A DNA stretch of 64,000 bases from Pseudomonas azadiae (lineage in GTDB: Bacteria; Pseudomonadota; Gammaproteobacteria; Pseudomonadales; Pseudomonadaceae). The notes under the pieces were generated by a model. It had not been told where the DNA came from and made no database searches. It was given only the letters and a program-made list of their open reading frames with translations. Positions 56,493 through 64,000 of this stretch are shown here, piece after piece. The DNA lies in NCBI RefSeq assembly GCF_019145355.1, contig NZ_JAHSTY010000001.1, forward strand, positions 2,294,001 through 2,358,000, in the 5' to 3' direction. The translations under genes and the position numbers were made by a program. Each line of letters begins with the position of its first letter. The first letter of the stretch is position 1.

Positions 56493-57313
56493 AGCGGTTT
56501 CTCCAGTACGGCATACACCACGTGGTAAGTCGCCGGCAGGCCCTGGGCCTGGCGGAACTGCTCATACGCTTGCACCAGTGCCGCGATCCGCGCACGCCCC
56601 GTCAAGCCGCCCGGCCGACCGGGGTTGAGGTTATGCGCGCCCAATGCCTTCAACTCATGGGTGAGGCTGCGCACATCGGGGTAATGCAATACATGCGCGC
56701 GCCGTTCCAGGCTCACCACCCGCAGGCCGCTGGCCGCGCACAGTTGTTGGTACGCCTGGAAGGTGCGAAAGCGATTGACGTGAACCAGGCCATCCGCCGC
56801 GCGCCAGCTTTCGCGCAGTTCTTCCAGGGTGCCCACGCAGAGGCTGGCGAAGGCCAGCACACCACCCGGCTGCAACACGCGATGGGCCTCGCTGAGCACC
56901 GCCCCGAAGTTCGCGCACCATTGCACCGCAAGGGAGGAGAAGAGCAACTGCAAGCTTTCAGCCTTAAGCGGCAAGCGCTCGGCGTCACCTGCGATGAAGT
57001 GCTCGGCGCCACCCAACGGGCGTGCGTGGTTGAGCATGCCTTCGGCGATATCCAGTGCGATGCCTTGGCTGTTGGAAAAACGTTCGGCCAGCACGCGGCT
57101 GAAATATCCGGTGCCGCAGCCCATATCCAACCAGCGTTGCGGCGCCAGATCCGCCGGCAAACGCGCCAGCAATTGGTGGCCAACCGCCCGCTGCAACTGG
57201 GCGACGTTGTCGTAACTGGCGGCGGCACGGGAAAAGGACGCCGCCACCTGGCGCTTGTCCGGCAAGGCACCCGGCAGCGGGGCCTGGGATAAATCAGTCA
57301 TCGACGCACTCAT
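56489..57313 (-). CDS. bioC: Malonyl-ACP O-methyltransferase
   Basis: A 274-residue SAM methyltransferase that masks the malonyl-ACP carboxylate so that fatty acid synthase can build the pimeloyl chain. SAM motif: [34 protein letters not shown] at the N-terminus is a BioC hallmark. It overlaps bioH by 20 bases (or 8 if it starts at the ATG 57301) and bioD by 4. Confidence 0.94.
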   Translation of the reverse strand: MSASMTDLSQAPLPGALPDKRQVAASFSRAAASYDNVAQLQRAVGHQLLARLPADLAPQRWLDMGCGTGYFSRVLAERFSNSQGIALDIAEGMLNHARPLGGAEHFIAGDAERLPLKAESLQLLFSSLAVQWCANFGAVLSEAHRVLQPGGVLAFASLCVGTLEELRESWRAADGLVHVNRFRTFQAYQQLCAASGLRVVSLERRAHVLHYPDVRSLTHELKALGAHNLNPGRPGGLTGRARIAALVQAYEQFRQAQGLPATYHVVYAVLEKPL

Positions 57314-58025
57314 GCAAAAAAGCCTGGATGGCCCCCGCTACACCGTGGGGGTCTTCCAGAAGAAAAGCGTGGCCGGCCTGTTCAATCAGGCCGATTTCAA
57401 TATCCGGGAGCAGGGCCAGCAGCGCGCCGGCAGCTTCGGCGGGTACCAGTTCGTCCAGACCTGCGAACAGATGCAACTGCGGACCCCGATACGCCAGCAG
57501 GGCGTCGCGCGTGTCGAGTTGGGCGAGCAGCTCAAGCCCGGGCATCAAGACACGTGAAGGCGTACTCGGAGCACCGCTGACCAGCAGGCGCGACAACCCG
57601 CGCGGGTCTTTGGCGCCCTTGGCACACAACAGGCCGAAGCGCTTGAGGGTGACCTGGGAATCGGCATGGCAGCCGGCGAGAAACGCATCGAAGGTCTCGG
57701 CGGGCATCGCATTCGGCCAGCCATCATGGGCGACAAAACACGGGTTGCTCGCCAGGGTCAGCAGGCCGCAGCAACGTTCGCCGCGCCGTGCCGCCAGCTC
57801 CGAGGCCAGCATGCCGCCGAGTGACCAGCCGCCCAGCCAGGCGTTGTCCGGCAACGTGGCGTCGAGTTCGTCGAGCCATTCACTAAGGTCGCTGGAGTCC
57901 AGTGCGGGCAACGGCTCGATCTGCACCTGCAGGTGCTCGTCCAAACCCTGCAGTGCGGCGGCCAACGGTTCCAATGGTGAAACACCCAGGCCCCAGCCGG
58001 GCAGCAGTATCAATCGATCACGCAT
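57294..58025 (-). CDS. bioH: Pimeloyl-ACP methyl ester esterase
   Basis: A 243-residue alpha/beta hydrolase that removes the methyl ester to release pimeloyl-ACP. The N-terminal [11 protein letters not shown], the nucleophile elbow [10 protein letters not shown] (Ser), and the C-terminal Asp and His in AGLDELVPA and [12 protein letters not shown] make a full triad. It lies between bioF and bioC with 8- and 20-base overlaps, which distinguishes it from generic esterases. Confidence 0.94.
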   Translation of the reverse strand: MRDRLILLPGWGLGVSPLEPLAAALQGLDEHLQVQIEPLPALDSSDLSEWLDELDATLPDNAWLGGWSLGGMLASELAARRGERCCGLLTLASNPCFVAHDGWPNAMPAETFDAFLAGCHADSQVTLKRFGLLCAKGAKDPRGLSRLLVSGAPSTPSRVLMPGLELLAQLDTRDALLAYRGPQLHLFAGLDELVPAEAAGALLALLPDIEIGLIEQAGHAFLLEDPHGVAGAIQAFLHECVDD

Positions 58026-59187
58026 GGGCGGGCTCCAGGCGGAAACACTCTTCCAAGGCGTTTAACAATAGCTGCACCTGCGCCGCGCTGTGGGCCGCCG
58101 TCAATGTCACGCGTAAACGCGCGCTACCGGCCGGCACCGTGGGTGGACGGATCGCGGTCACCATCAGGCCGCGCTCGCGCAGCCGCTGTGACAGGCGCAT
58201 GGCCTTGGCACTGTCGCCAATCAGGATCGGCTGGATCGGCGTGAAGCTGTCCATCAACGCCAGGCCAAGCTGCTCGGCGCCCTGGCGGAACTGGCGGATC
58301 AGGCTGTTGAGGTGTTTGCGGCGCCAATGCTCGCTGCGCAACAGCTCCAGGCTTTTCAGGGTCGCGCAGGCCAGGGCCGGTGGTTGGCTGGTGGTGTAGA
58401 TGTAGGGGCGCGCGAACTGGATCAGGCTTTCGATCAGCGCTTCACTGCCGGCCACAAAGGCTCCGGCCGTGCCGAACGCTTTGCCGAGGGTGCCGACCAG
58501 TACCGGCACGTCCTCCTGGCTCAGGCCGAAATGCTCGACGATCCCGCCGCCATTGGCGCCCAAGGGGCCGAAACCGTGGGCGTCGTCCACCATCAACCAG
58601 GCGCCTTTGGCCTTGGCTTCACGGGCCAGCGCGGGCAAGTCGGCCAAATCGCCGTCCATGCTGAACACGCCGTCGGTGACTACCAGCGTATTGCCGGTGG
58701 CCTTCTCCAGGCGCTTGGCCAGGCTTTCGGCATCGTTATGCAGGTAGCGATTAAAGCGCGCACCGGACAGCAAGCCGGCATCCAGCAGCGAGGCATGGTT
58801 AAGACGGTCTTCCAGCACGGTATCGCCTTGCCCCACTAACGCCGTGACCGCGCCCAGGTTGGCCATGTAGCCGGTCGTAAACAACAAGGCGCGCGGGCGA
58901 CCGGTCAGGTCAGCCAGGGCTTCTTCCAGTTCATGGTGCGGCGTGGCATGCCCGACCACCAGGTGCGAAGCGCCACCGCCGACGCCCCAACGGGACGCAC
59001 CGGCGCGCCAGGCTTCGATCACCTGCGGATGATTGGCCAGGCCCAGGTAGTCGTTGTTGCAGAACGCCAGCAACGGCTGGCCGTCCACCACCACTTCCGG
59101 GCCTTGGGGGCTTTCCAGCAGCGGGCGCTGGCGATAAAGGTGTTCGGCCCGGCGGGCAGCGAGGCGCGCGGCGAGATCGAAAGACAT
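58018..59187 (-). CDS. bioF: 8-amino-7-oxononanoate synthase
   Basis: A 389-residue PLP enzyme of the alpha-oxoamine synthase family; it joins pimeloyl-ACP and alanine. Substrate and cofactor motifs: [47 protein letters not shown], and the Schiff-base lysine in [14 protein letters not shown]. It overlaps bioH by 8 bases and lies downstream of bioB, separated by a REPIN. Confidence 0.95.
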   Translation of the reverse strand: MSFDLAARLAARRAEHLYRQRPLLESPQGPEVVVDGQPLLAFCNNDYLGLANHPQVIEAWRAGASRWGVGGGASHLVVGHATPHHELEEALADLTGRPRALLFTTGYMANLGAVTALVGQGDTVLEDRLNHASLLDAGLLSGARFNRYLHNDAESLAKRLEKATGNTLVVTDGVFSMDGDLADLPALAREAKAKGAWLMVDDAHGFGPLGANGGGIVEHFGLSQEDVPVLVGTLGKAFGTAGAFVAGSEALIESLIQFARPYIYTTSQPPALACATLKSLELLRSEHWRRKHLNSLIRQFRQGAEQLGLALMDSFTPIQPILIGDSAKAMRLSQRLRERGLMVTAIRPPTVPAGSARLRVTLTAAHSAAQVQLLLNALEECFRLEPAHA

Positions 59188-59224
59188 GCAGGCCTCGGCT
59201 TCAAAGGATTAACTCGGTCAACAT

Positions 59225-59313
59225 TGTGGGAGCTGGCTTGCCTGCGATAACGGCGGCACATTCAACATCAATATGCCTGACAGACCGCTATCGCAGGCAA
59301 GCCAGCTCCCACA
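59225..59313. repeat. REP inverted pair (REPIN) inside the biotin operon
   Basis: TGTGGGAGCTGGCTTGCCTG and its reverse complement with about 40 spacer bases, in the 143-base gap between bioB and bioF. It is the same subtype as 6089 and 55303. As RNA it would form a long hairpin on the bioB-bioF transcript and could make bioB more stable than the downstream genes. Confidence 0.92.
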
Positions 59314-59330
59314 TTTGGATTGCATTGCAA

Positions 59331-60389
59331 TCAAACGGCGGCGGCGTTGTAGAACTGTTCGCTGCTTTTCTGCTCAACCAACGCCTGCTCGATCGCCGCC
59401 TGATGCACTTCATCGGCGTGCTCTTCCCGCGCCTCCGGCAGGATCCCCAGGCGCGCGAACAATTGCATGTCCTTGTCGGCCTGCGGGTTGGCGGTGGTCA
59501 GCAGCTTGTCACCGTAGAAGATCGAGTTGGCACCAGCAAAAAACGCCAAGGCCTGCATCTGCTCATTCATCGCCTCACGGCCGGCCGACAGGCGCACGTG
59601 GGACTGCGGCATCAGAATGCGCGCCACGGCAAGCATGCGAATGAAGTCGAACGGGTCGATGTCCTCGGCGTTTTCCAGCGGCGTACCGGCGACCTTCACC
59701 AGCATGTTGATCGGCACCGATTCCGGATGCTCCGGCAGGTTGGCCAGCTGGATCAGCAAATTGGCGCGGTCATCGAGGGATTCGCCCATGCCGAGGATGC
59801 CGCCGGAGCAGATCTTCATCCCGGAATCACGCACATAGGCCAGGGTTTGCAGGCGCTCACCGTAAGTGCGGGTGGTGATGATCGATCCGTAGAACTCCGG
59901 CGACGTGTCGAGGTTGTGGTTGTAGTAATCGAGGCCGGCCTGGGCCAGCGCTTCGGTCTGGTCCTGGTCGAGACGGCCAAGGGTCATGCAGGTTTCCAGG
60001 CCCATGGCCTTCACGCCTTTGACCATTTCCAGCACGTAGGGCATGTCTTTGGCCGACGGGTGTTTCCAGGCCGCGCCCATGCAAAAGCGGGTCGAACCGA
60101 TGGCTTTGGCGCGGGCGGCCTCTTCGAGGACCTTTTGCACCTCCATCAGCTTTTCTTTTTCCAGGCCGGTGTTGTAGTGGCCCGACTGCGGACAATATTT
60201 GCAATCTTCCGGGCACGCGCCGGTTTTGATCGAGAGCAGCGTCGACACCTGCACACGGTTGGCGTCGAAATGCGCGCGGTGCACGGTCTGCGCCTGGAAT
60301 AACAGGTCATTGAACGGCTGCACGAACAGCGCTTTGACTTCGGCGAGGGACCAATCGTGACGCAATGTGGCGGTGGTGCTGGCGCTCAT
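59331..60389 (-). CDS. bioB: Biotin synthase
   Basis: A 352-residue radical SAM enzyme that inserts sulfur into dethiobiotin. The SAM-cluster cysteines are in [17 protein letters not shown]; the arginine-bearing segment [17 protein letters not shown] (here [15 protein letters not shown]) belongs to the [2Fe-2S] site region. The start is the ATG at 60389 ([13 protein letters not shown]); the upstream in-frame extension is intergenic. First gene of bioB-F-H-C-D, and divergent from comF across 92 bases. Confidence 0.96.
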   Translation of the reverse strand: MSASTTATLRHDWSLAEVKALFVQPFNDLLFQAQTVHRAHFDANRVQVSTLLSIKTGACPEDCKYCPQSGHYNTGLEKEKLMEVQKVLEEAARAKAIGSTRFCMGAAWKHPSAKDMPYVLEMVKGVKAMGLETCMTLGRLDQDQTEALAQAGLDYYNHNLDTSPEFYGSIITTRTYGERLQTLAYVRDSGMKICSGGILGMGESLDDRANLLIQLANLPEHPESVPINMLVKVAGTPLENAEDIDPFDFIRMLAVARILMPQSHVRLSAGREAMNEQMQALAFFAGANSIFYGDKLLTTANPQADKDMQLFARLGILPEAREEHADEVHQAAIEQALVEQKSSEQFYNAAAV

Positions 60390-60481
60390 GGGCGATTCCT
60401 TGATTATGCTTTGGCAAGCGCTGTGGGCTGGGTAATACCCACAGGCACGACACGGATGCTCGGCATATTTAAGGAAGATCC

Positions 60482-61219
60482 ATGCACTGTCAACCCAGCA
60501 ACAACCACCAGGTTTACATCTGGTTAAAAACCATACAATTCTGCCTGATCTGCGATGAATCGACGCAATCCGCCGATGCGGTATGCAACGCATGCGAAAC
60601 GGAGCTGCCGTGGTTGATGGAGCATTGCGATGTGTGCGCCCTGCCCCTGCCGATGGAAGGATTGATCTGCGGCCAGTGCCAGAAACAACCGCCCGCCTTC
60701 AGCCAGGTGATCGCGCCCTGGACCTACAGCTTTCCCGTCGACAGCCTGATCAGCCGCTTCAAGCACCAGGCACGCTGGCCGCTCGGGCAGATGCTTGCAC
60801 GACTGTTGGCGCAGCATCTGCAACACCGCTTCGACAACACCGAACTCACGCAACCCGATTGCTTGCTGGCGGTGCCCATGGCCCGCAAACGCCTGCGTGA
60901 ACGCGGCTATAACCAGGCGTTGATGCTGACGCGCTGGCTCAGCAGCGACCTGAATATCGCCCACGATGAACACCTGTTGTTACGCCCCCATGAAACCGTT
61001 GCACAGCAAGCCCTCGACGCCAGGACGCGCAAGCGCAACCTGCTCGGCGCCTTCGCCCTGGCGCCCGAAGCCCAGGTGCAAGGGCGTCACTTCGCCCTGG
61101 TCGATGACGTGCTCACCACCGGCGCGACCGCCCACAGCCTGGCGCGATTATTGATCAATGCAGGCGCGAGAAAGGTCGACGTGTACTGCCTGGCCCGCAC
61201 GCCCAAACCGGGCCCCTGA
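60482..61219 (+). CDS. comF: ComF-family phosphoribosyltransferase-like protein
   Basis: A 245-residue ComF/GntX-like protein. The N-terminus has cysteine pairs of a zinc ribbon ([39 protein letters not shown]). The C-terminus has the type I PRTase PRPP motif [18 protein letters not shown]. The family takes part in DNA uptake in Gram-positives and naturally competent Proteobacteria; in Pseudomonas the role is open. It is divergent from bioB. An ATG at 60482 is used, but no strong ribosome binding site is visible. Confidence 0.9.
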   Translation: MHCQPSNNHQVYIWLKTIQFCLICDESTQSADAVCNACETELPWLMEHCDVCALPLPMEGLICGQCQKQPPAFSQVIAPWTYSFPVDSLISRFKHQARWPLGQMLARLLAQHLQHRFDNTELTQPDCLLAVPMARKRLRERGYNQALMLTRWLSSDLNIAHDEHLLLRPHETVAQQALDARTRKRNLLGAFALAPEAQVQGRHFALVDDVLTTGATAHSLARLLINAGARKVDVYCLARTPKPGP

Positions 61220-61277
61220 CTTGACGCCAGCCAGGCTTGCCCGCAACGTTCGGCCTATCTCATCGAAGCGTATCCAC

Positions 61278-62042
61278 ATGTCTCTGCCGATCCCGCTCAG
61301 CCAACACATCATCCGTCGTCCCCAGCGCATCGCCTTGCTGGCGCATATCGTCGAGCAGGGCTCCATCACCCGTGCCGCGAAGAGCGCAGGCTTGAGTTAC
61401 AAGGCGGCGTGGGACGCCATCGATGAGCTGAATAATCTGGCGCAAAAGCCCCTGGTGGAACGTAGCGTCGGGGGCAAGGGCGGTGGAGGCGCCAGGCTGA
61501 CGGCCGAGGGAGAGCGGGTGTTGCGTCTGTACCAGCGCCTGCAAGTGCTGCAGGCCGAGGTGCTGGGCTCCGACGAAGCGGCCAGCGACTTCAACCTGCT
61601 GGGCCGCTTGATGCTGCGCACCAGCGCGCGCAATCAACTGCACGGCCAGGTCATTGCCATCGACCAGCAGGGCCGCAATGATCGGGTCCGCCTACAACTG
61701 GCGGGTGGGCTGACGCTGGATGCGCAGATTACCCACGACAGCACGCAGCGCCTGGAGCTGGAAACCGGTGTGGAGGTCGTTGCGCTGATCAAGGCCGGCT
61801 GGCTGGAATTGCTGGCGATCGAGCATTCCGCAACACCCGGACACAATTGCATGCGCGGCACCGTTGACGCCATTCTCGACGCCGACGACGGCCCCAGCGA
61901 AGTGCGCATCGCCCTGCCCAACGGCCAGGTTCTCTGCGCACTGGCGCAGCCCGACGCGCTCAAGGCCATCGGCGCCGCCAGCGGCACGGCGATCCAGGTG
62001 CAATTCGCGCCGAGCAATGTGCTGCTCGGCACACCGGTGTAA
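61278..62042 (+). CDS. modE: ModE-type molybdate-responsive regulator (HTH plus tandem TOBE/Mop)
   Basis: A 254-residue regulator. The N-terminal LysR-like winged HTH reads RIALLAHIVEQGSITRAAKS then AGLSYKAAWDAIDELN, and GGKGGGGARLTAEGERVLRLY matches ModE. Two Mop/TOBE repeats follow: RTSARNQLHGQVIAIDQQGR (about 118-185) and HNCMRGTVDAILDADDGPSE (about 190-252), each ending in a hydrophobic V/A-L-I-K-A-like strand. The start is at 61278. No modABC transport genes are in the window. Confidence 0.88.
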   Translation: MSLPIPLSQHIIRRPQRIALLAHIVEQGSITRAAKSAGLSYKAAWDAIDELNNLAQKPLVERSVGGKGGGGARLTAEGERVLRLYQRLQVLQAEVLGSDEAASDFNLLGRLMLRTSARNQLHGQVIAIDQQGRNDRVRLQLAGGLTLDAQITHDSTQRLELETGVEVVALIKAGWLELLAIEHSATPGHNCMRGTVDAILDADDGPSEVRIALPNGQVLCALAQPDALKAIGAASGTAIQVQFAPSNVLLGTPV

Positions 62043-62122
62043 GCCGCGCGCTTCTTTTAAATGCAACAATTTCGTCACGCTCACTCCTTAAGGTATCTGC
62101 AAAAACCGTAAAGGAGCCTGAG

Positions 62123-64000
62123 ATGAGCCTATTAGAAGAAAACCAAGCCACCGACCTCGAACAGATGGTCGGCCTCACCCGCCGCCGCTTCATCGGTGCC
62201 GGTGCCTTGTGCGGTGCCGCGATGTTCCTGGGCGGCAACCTGTTGAGCCGCAGCGCCCTGGCCGTCAACGCCGCCAGCGCCAGCCCGCTGCTGGGTTTTA
62301 CCAGCATCGCCGCCGCCACCAGCGACACCATCACCCTGCCGCCGGGCTACAGCGCTTCGGTGCTGATCAGTTGGGGCCAGCCGCTGAGCAAGCGCGCGCC
62401 GGCCTTCGACCCGTCCGGCAACGGCACGGCAGAGGCCCAGGAACAGCAGTTCGGTGACAACAATGACGGCATGAGCCTGTTCCCCTTCCCCGGCGACGAT
62501 AACCGCGCGCTGATGGCGATCAACAACGAATACACCAACTACCGCTACCTCTACGCCCACGGCGGCGCGCCGCAATCGGCCGAAGACGTGCGCAAGGCCC
62601 TGGCCAGCGAAGGCGTGTCCGTGATCGAAGTGCGACGTCAGGGCGACACCTGGCAGTTCGTCCAGGACTCGCGCTACAACCGGCGCATCCACGGCAACTC
62701 GCCGATCCGCCTCAGCGGCCCCGCCGCCGGCCACGACTGGCTGAAAACCAGCGCCGACAAATCCGGCAAGAACGCCCTGGGCACCTTCCAGAACTGCGCC
62801 AACGGCAAGACGCCATGGGGCACTTACCTGACGTGCGAAGAGAATTTCACCGACTGCTTCGGCAGCAGCAACCCACAACAGACCTTCGACGCGGGGCAGA
62901 AACGCTACGGCGCGGTCGCGGCCAGCAAAGACATCAACTGGCATCAGCACGACCCGCGTTTCGACCTTGCCAAGAACCCCAACGAACTCAATCGCCACGG
63001 TTGGGTGGTGGAGATCGATCCGTTCGACCCACAATCCACTCCGACCAAACGCACCGCCCTGGGCCGTTTCAAGCACGAAAACGCCGCCCTGGCCGAAACC
63101 CGCGACGGGCGCGCCGTGGTGTACATGGGGGATGATGAGCGCGGCGAGTTCATCTACAAGTTTGTCAGCCGCGACAAGATCAACCACAAGAACCCCAAGG
63201 CCAACAAAGACCTGCTCGACCACGGCACCTTGTATGTGGCGATCTTCGACGCGGGCGACGGCAATGCCGACCACCCAAAGGGCAAGGGCCAGTGGGTCGA
63301 GTTGACCTTTGGGAAAAACGGCATCGACGCCAGCACCGGCTTCAACAGCCAAGCCGAAGTGCTGATCCACGCGCGCCTGGCCGCCAGCGTGGTGAAAGCC
63401 ACACGCATGGACCGCCCGGAATGGATCGTGGTCAGCCCCACCGATGGCCAGGTCTATTGCACCCTCACCAACAATGCCAAGCGCGGTGAAGACGGCCAGC
63501 CCGTTGGTGGACCCAACCCTCGTGAGAAAAACGTCTACGGCCAGATCCTGCGCTGGAAGGCCGACGCCGATAACCACGGCGCCCAGGCGTTCACTTGGGA
63601 CCTGTTCGTGGTGGCCGGCAACCCTGGCGTGCATGCCGGAACGCCTAAGGGCGGTTCGTCGAATATCAACCCGCAGAATATGTTTAACAGCCCCGATGGC
63701 TTGGGTTTCGACAAGGCCGGGCGTCTGTGGATTCTTACGGACGGCGACTACAGCAACGCGGGCGATTTCGCGGGGATGGGCAATAACCAGATGCTCTGCG
63801 CCGACCCGAGCACCGGGGAAATCCGCCGTTTCATGGTCGGACCGGTGGCGTGCGAGGTGACGGGCATCAGCTTTTCGCCGGATCAGAAGACCTTGTTCGT
63901 GGGCATTCAGCACCCGGGCGAGACCGGTGGTTCGACCTGGCCGGAGCATGTGCCGAATGGCAAACCGCGTTCGTCGGTGATGGCTATTCGGCGCGATGAT
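62123..64000 (+). CDS. PhoX-family alkaline phosphatase, Tat-exported (partial, 3' end off the window)
   Basis: The first 626 residues of a PhoX/DUF839 protein; the frame is open to the window edge. A Tat signal with twin arginines, GLTRRRFIGAGALCGAAMFL (residues about 17-36), targets it to the periplasm. Family text includes NDGMSLFPFPGDDNRALMAIN, GNALGTFQNCANGKTPWGT (here KNALGTFQNCANGKTPWGT), TYLTCEENFTDCF and NPQNMFNSPDGLGFDKAGRL. PhoX enzymes are calcium/iron-dependent phosphomonoesterases, often phosphate-starvation induced. AAAGGAG lies 9 bases before the ATG. A clear Pho box is not visible in the 80-base gap. The assignment is by motif. Confidence 0.88.
   Translation, partial: MSLLEENQATDLEQMVGLTRRRFIGAGALCGAAMFLGGNLLSRSALAVNAASASPLLGFTSIAAATSDTITLPPGYSASVLISWGQPLSKRAPAFDPSGNGTAEAQEQQFGDNNDGMSLFPFPGDDNRALMAINNEYTNYRYLYAHGGAPQSAEDVRKALASEGVSVIEVRRQGDTWQFVQDSRYNRRIHGNSPIRLSGPAAGHDWLKTSADKSGKNALGTFQNCANGKTPWGTYLTCEENFTDCFGSSNPQQTFDAGQKRYGAVAASKDINWHQHDPRFDLAKNPNELNRHGWVVEIDPFDPQSTPTKRTALGRFKHENAALAETRDGRAVVYMGDDERGEFIYKFVSRDKINHKNPKANKDLLDHGTLYVAIFDAGDGNADHPKGKGQWVELTFGKNGIDASTGFNSQAEVLIHARLAASVVKATRMDRPEWIVVSPTDGQVYCTLTNNAKRGEDGQPVGGPNPREKNVYGQILRWKADADNHGAQAFTWDLFVVAGNPGVHAGTPKGGSSNINPQNMFNSPDGLGFDKAGRLWILTDGDYSNAGDFAGMGNNQMLCADPSTGEIRRFMVGPVACEVTGISFSPDQKTLFVGIQHPGETGGSTWPEHVPNGKPRSSVMAIRRDD

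Noticed and set aside
62043..62122. Pho box upstream of the PhoX gene
   Set aside because: TTTCGTCACGCTCAC is only vaguely like a CTGTCAT repeat; no second half-site at the proper spacing.

Overview
The window is chromosomal DNA from a Pseudomonas of the fluorescens group. The basis is the high GC content, the gene order (amgK/murU next to lptD-surA-pdxA-rsmA-apaGH; rpsU-dnaG-rpoD-tRNA; davBA followed by pqqFABCDE; LysR-rsmY-acyl-CoA dehydrogenases; bioBFHCD), and the dispersed REP-type inverted pairs built on TGTGGGAGC...GCTCCCACA. Most of the window is conserved core genome. There are two small accessory patches: a tRNA-flanked segment at about 34.2-35.17 kb and an AT-richer toxin-antitoxin pair at about 44.37-45.08 kb.

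Layout. 1-6 kb: a PotA/PotD-like ABC uptake operon (cut by the left edge), a sensor kinase/response regulator pair, and a DUF3530 protein. 6.2-8.7 kb (minus strand): a DjlA-like co-chaperone plus the MurU/AmgK peptidoglycan-recycling pair. 8.8-16.5 kb (plus): lptD-surA-pdxA-rsmA, then apaG-apaH-glpE. 16.8-21.7 kb: the PrkA/YeaH/SpoVR-like stress module. 21.7-25.5 kb: cca, folK, folB, plsY, tsaD. 25.6-30.3 kb: the macromolecular synthesis cluster rpsU-dnaG-rpoD. 30.4-34.1 kb: a large periplasmic-sensing GGDEF-EAL protein. 34.14-35.17 kb: tRNA-Ile2(CAU) and a partial tRNA copy bracketing one orphan gene. 35.2-38.3 kb: an Lrp/AsnC regulator and lysine catabolism genes davB-davA. 38.4-44.1 kb: PQQ biosynthesis pqqF-A-B-C-D-E. 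44.1-45.1 kb: a Pmp3-like peptide and a RelE/HigB-type TA pair. 45.2-47.6 kb: a class III aminotransferase and a divergent LysR regulator. 47.58-47.77 kb: the sRNA gene rsmY with a perfect GacA upstream site. 47.8-55.1 kb: three paralogous acyl-CoA dehydrogenases with a membrane diguanylate cyclase between the second and third. 55.4-60.4 kb: a small flagellar-rod-like protein and the biotin operon. 60.5-64 kb: comF, a ModE-like regulator and a PhoX-type phosphatase cut by the right edge.

How the parts work together. Envelope biogenesis (LptD, SurA, AmgK/MurU) and translation/replication housekeeping (RpsU, DnaG, RpoD, CCA, TsaD, RsmA) dominate. DavB and DavA form the first two steps of lysine to 5-aminovalerate. 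PqqA-F make the PQQ cofactor. RsmY is the Gac/Rsm-pathway decoy RNA that sequesters RsmA/CsrA-type translational repressors; it was identified from repeated GGA motifs, a terminator and the TGTAAG-N6-CTTACA site. BioC/BioH/BioF/BioD/BioB cover biotin synthesis from malonyl-ACP priming to the final sulfur insertion, apart from the BioA aminotransferase step, which is not in this window. Items most worth a second look are the tRNA-repeat-bracketed segment, a cca ribosome binding site buried in a terminator stem, two in-frame start sites for pqqA, a miniature flagellar-rod-like protein, and a tandem PsrA-like operator. I did not find a clearly novel multi-gene system. Functions are assigned by reading motifs and recalling families; no database search was run.
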